Assembly (NCBI GenBank): GCA_025459125.1
Contig: JALORE010000006.1
Span: forward strand, 1-51,428
DNA: 51,428 bases
DNA from: Planctomycetota bacterium
GTDB lineage: Bacteria; Planctomycetota; Phycisphaerae; Sedimentisphaerales; Anaerobacaceae
Direction: 5' to 3'
The position numbers were made by a program, and so were the translations under genes. Below are positions 1-7,717 of this stretch, piece after piece. Below the pieces are notes generated by a model, which had not been told where the DNA came from, did no database searches, and saw nothing but the letters and a program-made list of their open reading frames with translations. The stretch's first letter is position 1. Each line of letters starts with the position of its first letter.

Positions 1-257
1 GGGCCGTGCCGACGCACCCACAGGCTGCCCCAGCGCCACTCCTGGGCGCGTTCCGCCAGCTGGGCCCGCAGGGCATTGGCCTCCACATAACGCAGGGCCG
101 GCAGCAGCGGGGCGTCCGACCGCCGCAGGCCTTGGGCCATAATCCGCTGGAACGCTTCGTAGTCGCCGGGCTCCTGGAACAGCGGCAGTCGCATCACGCG
201 TCGGTTTAGCACGTGATAGGCCATTCCTTCCACGGTTATTCGAGGAGGTCACGCCAT
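1..257 (-). pseudogene. REP-associated tyrosine transposase (RAYT) remnant
   Basis: Read on the minus strand, the segment gives PPRITVEGMAYHVLNRRV near the start and YVEANALRAQLAERAQEWRW further on, both typical of the Transposase_17/IS200-like RAYT family. Two lesions are visible. An ATG at 257 is followed by GCG and then TGA, where relatives usually have Arg, so the start is cut by a nonsense codon. The frame also jumps from the N-terminal block (about residue 40) straight to the C-terminal block, so most of the catalytic middle is deleted. The remainder runs off the window edge. RAYTs are known to mobilise REP-like palindromes, and this window is full of such repeats, but a link is inference. 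Confidence 0.75.
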
Positions 258-566
258 ACCGCAAGGGTACAATAGGCCGCTGCTATTGGGCAACAGAAAT
301 CATCCTGACACCTTTTCTCCCACTGACACCTTTTCTCCAGAGGGTGGGGCCCTGCCGGGCTGTCAGGACGCTTGACCCGGATGAGCCCCTTTCCCCTGCC
401 TGACAGTCAGGACCGCCATGTACTTTGGTTGGCGGCTTTGGCGGTCTTCGGGTTTTTGGGCCATTACAGGCGGTATGTGCTGCGCGGGAGGGCTAAAGTA
501 AGTTAGCGGGCTCGTCGATATTGGTGGTCTGAGGAGTTCAAGGGTGTCAAAGGAAAAGGGCCTATA
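258..566. other. Intergenic region with two direct repeats
   Basis: This stretch holds no convincing gene. Positions 306-320 and 324-338 carry two direct copies of TGACACCTTTTCTCC. This motif lies just upstream of the RAYT remnant and could be its cognate repeat (inference). The rest shows nothing recognisable apart from the leader of the following gene. Confidence 0.5.
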
Positions 567-2756
567 ATGTCCGCATCTGCAAATAGCCCGCACCAGATCG
601 TCCAGATCGGCTGCCACGCCAGCGTCCAGGACGCGGCGGCCCGGATGTTCTCGCATAACGTCGGCTGCCTGATCGTCGTCGACGATCAAAACCGCTTCGT
701 GGGTCTGGTGACCGAGCGCGATATCGCCCGGCATGTGGCCGTGGCGCTGGATGGGGGGGCCGGCTTGGGTCCTCAAACGCGACAAGATGCGTTTGGGGTC
801 CCCGTCTGCGTGGCCCAGATCATGACCGAGCACGTGGTCTCCTGCCCGCCGGGGACGACCAGCAGCGAGGCCCGCCGGATCATGACCGAACATCGCATCC
901 GGCACCTGCCCATCGTCGACCAGGGAATCGTCGTGGGCATCCTTTCGGCTCGCGATATTATGGGACAACAGCTCCTGGAAGACCGCGCGGCCGCCGAGGA
1001 GGTGGCCATGCTCTCGAAGTGTCTCAAGAGCATCGATCTGGGCGAAGCCGCCGAGATCGTCGCGACGGAAGCGCCGAAGCTGTTCGAAGCCCAGAATTGC
1101 GTCCTGTGCCTCTATCCGCAGGGCGACTACAGTAGAGAGCCGGAGCTGGTGAGCTCGAACCGCTGCCCGTGTGTGGCCGGCCACCTGAAGAGCCCGGAAG
1201 CCATCGGAGAGATCCCCGCCGAGGAGGGCTACTTCGAAGCCCAAGTCCCCGCGGAATGCCGGGACCCGGGCGGACAGCCGCCGCGGCTGATCCTGCCGCT
1301 TCAGATCGTGGGCCTGCCGGAGGCGGTCTCGGGCAGGGAAAAGCGCCTGGGCGGCTACCTGTGCATGTGCGGCCTGGCCCCCTCGAGCATCTCCAACCGG
1401 GAGTTGACCTTGTACAAGGCCAAGCTCACCCGGGAGATCGTCGTCGCCCACCTGACGAACGCCACGCGTTACCAGCAGGCGCGGCTGACCTCCCTGACCG
1501 ACCCCCTGACCGGCGTCGGCTCGCGCCGCCTGTACGAAGACAAGCTCCAGGAGGAATACGACCGCGCCAAGCGGTACAGCCGGCCGTTCTCTGTGGCGAT
1601 CATCGACCTGGACCACTTCAAGATGATCAACGATGTCCTGGGACACGCCGTCGGCGACGACACCATTCGCAAGCTGGCGGACTGCGTCCGGCAGGAGAAA
1701 CGGAACCCCGACATCCTGGCCCGCTACGGCGGGGATGAGTTCGTCCTGCTGCTGCCGGAGACGCGGGCGGTGGATGCCGCCGTGCTGCTGGAACGCATCC
1801 GGACCAAAGCGCAGCTCGTCTGCCTGGAACAGGGCATGGCCCTGTCGGTGAGCTGCGGGATTGCCGAGAGCCGGACCGAGACAGACGAGGCCCCCGGCGA
1901 CGTGATGCGCCGGGCCGACCTGGCGCTCTACGAGGCCAAAAACGCCGGCCGCAACTGCGTCAAGATTTGGAACGAGGGGATGTCGCGGCTCATCAACACC
2001 GGCGACCTCGAAATCGACCGTATCAAGCGCCTCCAACGGCGGATCATGGGACTGTCCGAGAAGGCGGAGAAGGTGTTCATGGAGAGCATCTGGAGCCTGG
2101 TACAGGCCCTGGAGGCCAAGGATACCTACGCCCGCAAGCACTCCGAGAACGTCGTGGCCTACGCGGTCGGCATTGCCCGGACGATGGAGCTGGGACCGAA
2201 GTACGTGGACCTCATTCACCGCTCGGCCATGATCCACGATATCGGCAAGATCGGTATCCCCGACGCCATTCTGTTCAAGCCGGACCACCTCACGCCGCAC
2301 GAGCGGCGGATCGTCGAACAGCACCCGATGATCGCGGTGCGCATCCTCGAGAAGATGAGCTTTCTCGAAAACGAGATCGCGATTGTCCGCCACCACCATG
2401 AGAAATGGAACGGCCAGGGCTATCCGGATGGACTGGCCCGGACCGCCATCCCCCTGGGAGCGCGGATCGTCGCGGTGGCCGACACGTTCGATGCGCTGAC
2501 GTCCAGCCGGGCCTATCACACGTCGCGCCCGGTGGCGGAAGTGCTGCGCCTGCTCAAGGACGCCTGCGGTTACGATTTTGACCTGACCGTCGTGGTCGCC
2601 ATGGCGGCCTGGGTCGAGGATGTCGCCCAACGGCTCGAGACCACCGTGGAAGGCGTCACCGCCGACGATCTGCTCGCGGCGGCCGAGACCGGGGACATGA
2701 TGCCCCACCCGGAAGCCGCCGACATCGCCATCGGCGAGTCCGTCACATCCTCGTAG
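567..2756 (+). CDS. CBS-GGDEF-HD-GYP cyclic-di-GMP turnover protein
   Basis: A 729-residue cytoplasmic signalling protein. Residues about 8-150 form a CBS-domain pair, which usually binds adenine nucleotides. A central region of about 150-300 may be a GAF-like sensor. The GGDEF diguanylate cyclase domain has the intact motif at residues 388-392, preceded by an RNPD inhibitory-site motif at about 378-381. The HD-GYP phosphodiesterase domain has H557-D558, a downstream HHHEKWNGQGYP block and GYP at about 618-620. Both catalytic signatures look intact, so synthesis and hydrolysis of c-di-GMP are both possible; which dominates cannot be told. The ATG at 567 is chosen because the CBS fold begins almost at once. 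The ribosome site (AAAGGAAAAGG) is modest, and TATAAT overlaps the start. It stands alone, with the next gene about 260 bp downstream. Confidence 0.9.
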   Translation: MSASANSPHQIVQIGCHASVQDAAARMFSHNVGCLIVVDDQNRFVGLVTERDIARHVAVALDGGAGLGPQTRQDAFGVPVCVAQIMTEHVVSCPPGTTSSEARRIMTEHRIRHLPIVDQGIVVGILSARDIMGQQLLEDRAAAEEVAMLSKCLKSIDLGEAAEIVATEAPKLFEAQNCVLCLYPQGDYSREPELVSSNRCPCVAGHLKSPEAIGEIPAEEGYFEAQVPAECRDPGGQPPRLILPLQIVGLPEAVSGREKRLGGYLCMCGLAPSSISNRELTLYKAKLTREIVVAHLTNATRYQQARLTSLTDPLTGVGSRRLYEDKLQEEYDRAKRYSRPFSVAIIDLDHFKMINDVLGHAVGDDTIRKLADCVRQEKRNPDILARYGGDEFVLLLPETRAVDAAVLLERIRTKAQLVCLEQGMALSVSCGIAESRTETDEAPGDVMRRADLALYEAKNAGRNCVKIWNEGMSRLINTGDLEIDRIKRLQRRIMGLSEKAEKVFMESIWSLVQALEAKDTYARKHSENVVAYAVGIARTMELGPKYVDLIHRSAMIHDIGKIGIPDAILFKPDHLTPHERRIVEQHPMIAVRILEKMSFLENEIAIVRHHHEKWNGQGYPDGLARTAIPLGARIVAVADTFDALTSSRAYHTSRPVAEVLRLLKDACGYDFDLTVVVAMAAWVEDVAQRLETTVEGVTADDLLAAAETGDMMPHPEAADIAIGESVTSS

Positions 2757-2769
2757 GATGGGCAAGAAC

Positions 2770-2811
2770 GCCATCGGCAAGCTCCGCAGACCGCGCTTGC
2801 CGCTGCCACCC
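2770..2811. repeat. Partial copy of the GGGTGGCA...TGCCACCC palindromic repeat
   Basis: CATCGGCAAGCTCCGCAG...CGCTTGCCGCTGCCACCC is the right half of an element whose fuller copies lie at 13550-13646, 19140-19236, 22365-22449, 33753-33841 and 37012-37105. It is followed by the GTGTCTCTCACTCTGAAAGG flank also seen in variant form at the other copies. Confidence 0.7.
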
Positions 2812-3013
2812 TCGTGTCTCTCACTCTGAAAGGGGTAGCCCAGGCCCATCCAACCGCAACCGTTACGCCCGGGCGTCGGGTAGGGTACAAGCCTGCGCCG
2901 TGGCTTGAGAGTTGCCGCCGCCTCGGGTACACTGACGGGACGCGGGCGAACGTCGTGGGTATCAGGGCCGGCCGCCCGCGCAGCGGATTCGTGGTTCCGT
3001 GCAGGAGATTGCC

Positions 3014-4549
3014 ATGTCCTCATCTCACGTCAACCGCAGGGAGTTCCTGGGCCTGACCGCGGCGGGTCTCGCCGGCGGGGTACTGAGCTTCGATCCCTCG
3101 TCCTCGGCCGGCGCCGGCGGGGCGGACTGGGACGCACGCCGTCCCCCGGTCCGCACCGGCAAGGCCCTGGTTGTTCAGCCCCTCTTGATGTACCGCGTCG
3201 CTGAGAAGCGGCCGGCGACCTCCTGGAAATCCTGGGGCGGTGTCCAGACCGACGCCGCGGCCAACACCGAGGCGCAGACGATCACGGAAGAACTGAGCAC
3301 GCTTGCCGCCCGCGCGGACGTGCCGCTGGAGATCCTGCCGATCGTCAAGGTCAAATCCGCCGCCGAGGCGGCCCGGGTGCAGGAGAAGCCGTACGATGCG
3401 GTCCTGGTCTACGCCGCATCGGGCTCGGGCGACCTGCTCAAGACATGCTTCACGCCGCACAAGGACCGCGATACCCTGATCTTCGTCCGGCACCGCTCCG
3501 GTACGGCCTACTACTGGTACGAAGCCCTGAGCACCCGCTACCTCCAGACCGGCCGGCCGGAGCCAGGCCGGAATTCTCACCTGGATCACGGCCCGGTCCA
3601 TGTCGAGGACGTGGTCGTGGACGATTATGATGAGCTCCTCTGGCGGCTCCGCGGCCTCTACGGCCTCAAGAATTTCCTCGGCACTCGGATCGTTGCCCTG
3701 GGCGGACCGTGGGGCAAGTACGCGCCCGAGGCCCCGCAGGTCGCACGCGAGAAATACCGGTTTCATATCATCGACGTTCCGTACGACGACATCGCCCCGC
3801 GCATCAAAGCCGCGCGGGAAGACCGCGACCGGATGGCGGCCGCCCGGCGCTGGGCCGAGGCATACCTGGCCCTGCCGGGCACGACGCTGGCGACCACGAA
3901 GGACTTCGTGACGAACGCCTTTGTTCTGTACGGCCTGTTCCGGGACCTGCTGGGCGAGCACGAAGCCTCGGCCTTCACGATCCGCAACTGCATGAGCACG
4001 ATCATGCCCATGGCGCAGACGACGCCGTGCCTGACCCTGGGCCTGCTCAACGACGAAGGCCTGATGGCCTTCTGCGAGTCCGATTTCGTGATCATTCCCG
4101 CGGGAGTCCTGCTGCATCACATCTGCGGCACGCCGGTCTTTCTGCACAATTCGACGTTCCCGCACGACGGTCTCGTGACCTGCGCCCATTGCAGCAGCCC
4201 GCGCCGGCTCAATGGCCGCCGGTACGAGCCGGCGACGATCGTGACGCATTTCGAATCCGAGTACGGGGCCGCGCCCAAGGTCGAGATGCGCCTCGGCCAA
4301 CGGGTGACATTCGTCGATCCCGAATACAGCACCGGCCGCTGGCTCGGTTTCACCGGCGTCGTGAAGAGCAACCCCGCCTACGAAATCTGCCGCTCCCAGC
4401 AGGACGTGGAGATCCGGGGCGACTGGAAGAAGCTGATCAATGAGGTCCGTGATTCGCACTGGATGATGGCCTACGGCGACCACTTGAAGGAACTCGCCTA
4501 CGCTGCCCGCAAACTCGGCATCCAATGGTTCGATTTGTCGGGATCATAG
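3014..4549 (+). CDS. Tat-exported protein, possibly sugar-isomerase-like
   Basis: A 511-residue protein with a twin-arginine leader (NRREFLGLTAAGLAGG, residues 7-22), so probably exported folded. The start at 3014 is preferred over the in-frame GTG at 2999 because AGGAG lies seven bases upstream. The mature part alternates alpha and beta elements and has conserved-looking stretches rich in Cys and His (NCMSTIMPMAQTTPC, CAHCSSPRR). Overall it recalls proteins with an L-fucose/L-arabinose isomerase-like fold, but I see no decisive catalytic motif, so the function is left open. It appears monocistronic. The next open frame is a short convergent fragment overlapping its 3' end by six bases. Confidence 0.75.
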   Translation: MSSSHVNRREFLGLTAAGLAGGVLSFDPSSSAGAGGADWDARRPPVRTGKALVVQPLLMYRVAEKRPATSWKSWGGVQTDAAANTEAQTITEELSTLAARADVPLEILPIVKVKSAAEAARVQEKPYDAVLVYAASGSGDLLKTCFTPHKDRDTLIFVRHRSGTAYYWYEALSTRYLQTGRPEPGRNSHLDHGPVHVEDVVVDDYDELLWRLRGLYGLKNFLGTRIVALGGPWGKYAPEAPQVAREKYRFHIIDVPYDDIAPRIKAAREDRDRMAAARRWAEAYLALPGTTLATTKDFVTNAFVLYGLFRDLLGEHEASAFTIRNCMSTIMPMAQTTPCLTLGLLNDEGLMAFCESDFVIIPAGVLLHHICGTPVFLHNSTFPHDGLVTCAHCSSPRRLNGRRYEPATIVTHFESEYGAAPKVEMRLGQRVTFVDPEYSTGRWLGFTGVVKSNPAYEICRSQQDVEIRGDWKKLINEVRDSHWMMAYGDHLKELAYAARKLGIQWFDLSGS

Positions 4550-4825
4550 CCTGCCTCGCGGCTGGGCGCCCGACGGCTCCGGGAGGTAGAAGCAGCGCAC
4601 CTCACTCAAACCCGTCCGCGGCGCGATGCCCCAGTTCTTGGTGACAGTCAGCTTGACCGGCCGGGCCGGCACGCCGCCGGCGTGCGACGCGGTGTTGACG
4701 AGCGGTCCCAGGTTCTCCGCCGGGCCGAGGGTGGAATCCGCTTTCGCGCCGCAGGCCGCGATGAACATCGGAGCCAGGACGCCGATACGAATGCCGCAAC
4801 GATCTTTCTCTCTCCGCATGTTCAT
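4544..4825 (-). pseudogene. Short fragment resembling a LamG/discoidin-type surface protein
   Basis: A 93-codon frame starting at an ATG with GGGAG upstream. It begins with a hydrophobic segment ending APMFIAACG, then a piece reading PAENLGPLVN, reminiscent of the start of planctomycete beta-propeller proteins. It ends with NWGIAPRTGLSEVRCFYLPE, which resembles a block in planctomycete LamG or F5/8-C domain proteins that normally continues for hundreds of residues. The two halves look like scraps of longer genes joined together. It could be expressed as a small exported protein, but remnant status is more likely. Confidence 0.4.
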
Positions 4826-5349
4826 CTTCTCCCTTCCTTTCTTCCTCTGTTGGTCACATGAGGACAGACGCACACGGCTGGAGAGACGGGATGGGGGCCG
4901 AAGGCTGGAGCGCGAGCCGGATCCAGACAGGGAAAGAAAGGACTGGCGATGGTGGCCTTCCTGGGCGCAGGACCATGGCCAAGACCGTCGGCCTTGACGA
5001 TGCCACCCTGCCTGAGGGGGCGCGGTGTTACCCTGATGCGAGCCAGGTTGAACCAGGCCAACGTCGGTGCGTATAGCTTGTGCCGCCCGGATGACTCTAT
5101 GGCCACCGCGACCGGCAGATCACGAGGGGACGAGGCGCCCGGCGCCTCCGCCTCAACAGGACGCCGGGAAAAAATGCGCCGAAATGCATTTTGGGCGTCG
5201 TAATAAGGACCCGCGGAAACCCGCCGGGACAGGATGCCCGTCTGATAATTTCGGGTCGAGTGGTATCCCCAGCGGGCTCCGGCGTTTCCAGGGGGGCTCG
5301 CGGACGTTGCCTCCGGGGTTCGCGCGCCGCCGCGCGGCCGCGAATTCTC
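4826..5349. other. Intergenic region with a partial palindromic repeat
   Basis: No gene is supported here. Positions 4972-5008 carry the half-element ending CCTTGACGATGCCACCC of the dispersed repeat family. The remainder is GC-rich with no clear reading frame and leads into the promoter at 5350. Confidence 0.5.
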
Positions 5350-5378
5350 TTGACTTTTGGCTCGATTCTGGATTTAAT
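5350..5378 (+). promoter_or_regulatory. Sigma70-like promoter for the PEP-CTERM-like gene
   Basis: TTGACT at 5350-5355 and TTTAAT at 5373-5378 are separated by 17 bases in an unusually AT-rich patch. The predicted leader is about 170 nt and includes the small hairpin GATCTC-TTGTG-GAGATC. Confidence 0.6.
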
Positions 5379-5557
5379 ATGGAGAATTAGCATCCAACAC
5401 CTGGAGGCAAGGGTTCATCAAGGTTGGTCAGTGCAGCCACAGGTCACAGGTATCGGTCGGACTCGTGGTCTGCGCCGCGGAAGCGATCTCTTGTGGAGAT
5501 CCCCGCTGGGGGCGAAGAACCGATAGTCCAGCATCAGAGCAGAAAGGAAAAGAAGTC

Positions 5558-6304
5558 ATGGTGAAAGTGCGATGGTTGATTCTCAGTCTTGTGGCTTGTT
5601 GCGGAACCGCGGCGCCGGCCCTGGCCCATCTGGCCGTGGTCGTCGATGCCAGTCAGACGAAGATGACCATTCAGAACAAGGCCTCGGCGTACAATCTGGA
5701 GGGCTTGGTGGAAGCCCTGAACGTCAATAGTGACTTGACCGTTCAGATCCAGGACACGGATACGCACGCCGCTCTCGATGGCGTCAAGCTCGACAACTAC
5801 GACATGGACCTGCTGTTCCATTACGTCGGCTCCGGCAACAATTACACGGCCAACGGCACGTTCGAGCTGGAAGACAACTCCGGGTCCAGCAAGATGAAGG
5901 CGAACTTCACGTCGACCAGTGTGTCGTTGACGACCCTCGGTGGTCAACTGCAACTGATGATGGACGGCGTTCTCAGCACCTTCTCGGGCGATTCGATCCT
6001 GCTGGGGGGCGCTCCGTGGGTGTTCACGGGCGACAGCAACTTCAGCGGCGCCGATGCCGATGGCAACGCGCAGACCGTCACGATCGACGATCCCTCGGAT
6101 CATGATGTTGGCGGGTTGGTCGCCATCCATTACCCGGTGTACGGAAAATACTCGACGCTGGAGCAACTGTTCACGGCTCTCGCGAATGGCAGCACGCTGG
6201 GCAACGGTAGCGTGCATGCCCAGGTGGTTCCCGTCCCGGCCGCCCTGCTCCTGGGCGTGCTCGGTGTCGGCGTCACCGGCCTGAAGCTCCGCAAGTACGC
6301 CTGA
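5558..6304 (+). CDS. PEP-CTERM-like exported protein
   Basis: A 248-residue protein with a signal peptide (residues 1-24, ending APALA) and a C-terminal sorting signal: the short motif VPVP, a hydrophobic helix and a basic end (LKLRKYA). This tripartite tail is the hallmark of PEP-CTERM-type proteins processed by exosortases, so the protein is probably delivered to the cell surface or matrix. The mature part is rich in Asp, Asn, Ser and Thr, with repeated NYTANGTFE-like beta segments and no enzyme motif. The start at 5558 has AAAGGAAAAG upstream. It is flanked by its own promoter (5350) and a hairpin terminator (6352), so it is likely a single-gene unit. Confidence 0.8.
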   Translation: MVKVRWLILSLVACCGTAAPALAHLAVVVDASQTKMTIQNKASAYNLEGLVEALNVNSDLTVQIQDTDTHAALDGVKLDNYDMDLLFHYVGSGNNYTANGTFELEDNSGSSKMKANFTSTSVSLTTLGGQLQLMMDGVLSTFSGDSILLGGAPWVFTGDSNFSGADADGNAQTVTIDDPSDHDVGGLVAIHYPVYGKYSTLEQLFTALANGSTLGNGSVHAQVVPVPAALLLGVLGVGVTGLKLRKYA

Positions 6305-6351
6305 CCGTCCGGCAACCGACGCTCGGCTCTCTCTGAAGAAGACATAACGCG

Positions 6352-6393
6352 CCGCCGGTGGAGCCCCTCGACCGAAAGAGGCTTCACCGGCGG
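6352..6393 (+). terminator. Hairpin terminator after the PEP-CTERM-like gene
   Basis: A 14-bp stem (CCGCCGGTGGAGCC pairing with GGCTTCACCGGCGG, one wobble) encloses a 14-base loop, about 48 bases after the stop codon. The T-tract is weak (CTGTTT). Confidence 0.6.
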
Positions 6394-6526
6394 TCGCCTG
6401 TTTCTGGACCTCGTCGACACCCACCCCGTTCGCCTTGGGCGCATTGCATCCGTCCTCTTCCCGCGGGAATTCTCCGGCAATGCTCTGTCTCGACCCCCGA
6501 CTATCGTGTATAGTTGGACGGGTATT

Positions 6527-7561
6527 ATGCTCGAACTCCAGGAGAACATAGCGAAGGCCCAAGCCGCGACCGTCGGTTTACGCCGCGACCTCGTCGACCG
6601 GGCGGTCGGCGAGTACTTCGTGGCGCTGGATTCCCTAGCCCGTCCACGGGCGGGGGATTTCCAGGCGGCCGAAGCGCGGGCCCGCGCCGCCGTGCGACGG
6701 GACCTGCTGTCGGCCAGCGCCATCGGTCTGATGGATGGCGGAGCCGACGCGCACCGGTGCGGGAAGACTGCCGTGTCGGCACAGGCGGGAATCGAGGAAA
6801 GCGCCGTCGCGGGAATCGCACTGAGCTTCGAGGCGATCGCGCGGCCGCTGCGCATTCCCGAGCCCGCCGGCCTGCGCGAGACGAAGACCGTCACCCTGGC
6901 CCTGGCGGCGGCGGCCGGGGCGGTGGGAGGCATGTTGGGCCTGGCGCCGCTGCTGCGCCTGGCGCTGGACAAGGCCGATCTCGGATTGCTGCTGGGCGCT
7001 CCCCTGGGCGCGTGGCTGGCGGTGCTGATCGCCCAGCGGCTGGCACGCTTCCGCTGGCTGACGCGGATTCTGCCCTGGATCTTCACCCGGCCCAAGGCCC
7101 TGCGGGGCGCGGTACGGGCGGAACATGAACGCGCGGTGCGGATCTGCGTCGAGCAGTGGGTGGACTGGGCCGTGCCGATGCTGGCGGTTCTGTGCGTTTA
7201 CCGGTTGGGTGTACCCCAGGCCGGGGGCGACCGGGACAAGGCCCTGCGGCGGATCGGCAAGCTGGTGTATGCCCTCCAGCACGCCTCGGCCGAGTCCCTG
7301 CCGGTCGTGGCCCACGAGCTCATCCAGGAGGCGAAGAACACCGGCTTCGAAGGGTTGGAAGGGCTGCCGGAATTCCTGGAAGCCGGCCGGACCGGGCCGG
7401 AGACCCTGGTCTGGAAACCGGACCTGGCGAGCCAGTATGAGACCTTCGGGCATATTGTCGAGGGCGATCCGGTCGTGGTCGAGCGCCCGGCCGTCGTCTT
7501 CGGTGGCCAGGTCGTGCAACGCGGACTCGTCCGGAAGGTCCGCGAGAGGACGACAGGATAG
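6527..7561 (+). CDS. Membrane protein paired with an Hsp70-like ATPase
   Basis: A 344-residue protein I do not recognise. The N-terminal 110 residues are charged and helical (ARARAAVRRDLL). Residues about 120-165 form a hydrophobic hairpin (TLALAAAAGAVGGMLGLAPL then LLLGAPLGAWLAVLI), and a further hydrophobic stretch lies near residue 218. The C-terminal third is soluble. The ATG at 6527 was chosen over the GTG at 6506; neither has a strong ribosome site. It lies 156 bp upstream of the co-oriented Hsp70-like gene, which carries its own membrane hairpin, so the two may act together. That pairing is inference. Confidence 0.7.
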   Translation: MLELQENIAKAQAATVGLRRDLVDRAVGEYFVALDSLARPRAGDFQAAEARARAAVRRDLLSASAIGLMDGGADAHRCGKTAVSAQAGIEESAVAGIALSFEAIARPLRIPEPAGLRETKTVTLALAAAAGAVGGMLGLAPLLRLALDKADLGLLLGAPLGAWLAVLIAQRLARFRWLTRILPWIFTRPKALRGAVRAEHERAVRICVEQWVDWAVPMLAVLCVYRLGVPQAGGDRDKALRRIGKLVYALQHASAESLPVVAHELIQEAKNTGFEGLEGLPEFLEAGRTGPETLVWKPDLASQYETFGHIVEGDPVVVERPAVVFGGQVVQRGLVRKVRERTTG

Positions 7562-7587
7562 GTGGTGTATTCGGGAATCGCGGCGCT

Positions 7588-7676
7588 GAGATTGCCGCGC
7601 TCGGCTGTGCCTCGCTCGCCATGACATGCTGGGGCGGTAGAGGTCATGGCGAGGAACGCAGCGACGAAGCAATCTC
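7588..7676. repeat. Inverted-repeat element between two genes
   Basis: The element starts GAGATTGCCGCGCTCGG and ends ACGAAGCAATCTC, with inner arms CTCGCCATGACA and GGTCATGGCGAG. It is a MITE-like palindrome of about 89 bp that fills the gap before the Hsp70-like gene and shows no coding content. Confidence 0.65.
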
Positions 7677-7717
7677 CAGGCCAGGCAATCACGGAATGAG
7701 CGATACGCGAAGGTAAC

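Noticed and set aside
251..257. TGA in the RAYT remnant as a Sec codon
   Set aside because: It sits at codon 3 where relatives have Arg. I saw no SECIS-type hairpin after it, and the gene is also internally deleted.
363..3023. Very long minus-strand open frame opposite the c-di-GMP gene
   Set aside because: It is antisense to a gene with intact domain motifs. Its protein is Arg/His/Gly-rich without any family signature, as expected from high-GC mirror frames.
5380..5557. Cyclic-di-GMP or other riboswitch in the leader of the PEP-CTERM-like gene
   Set aside because: Only a small hairpin is seen; the conserved core bases of known riboswitch classes could not be matched.
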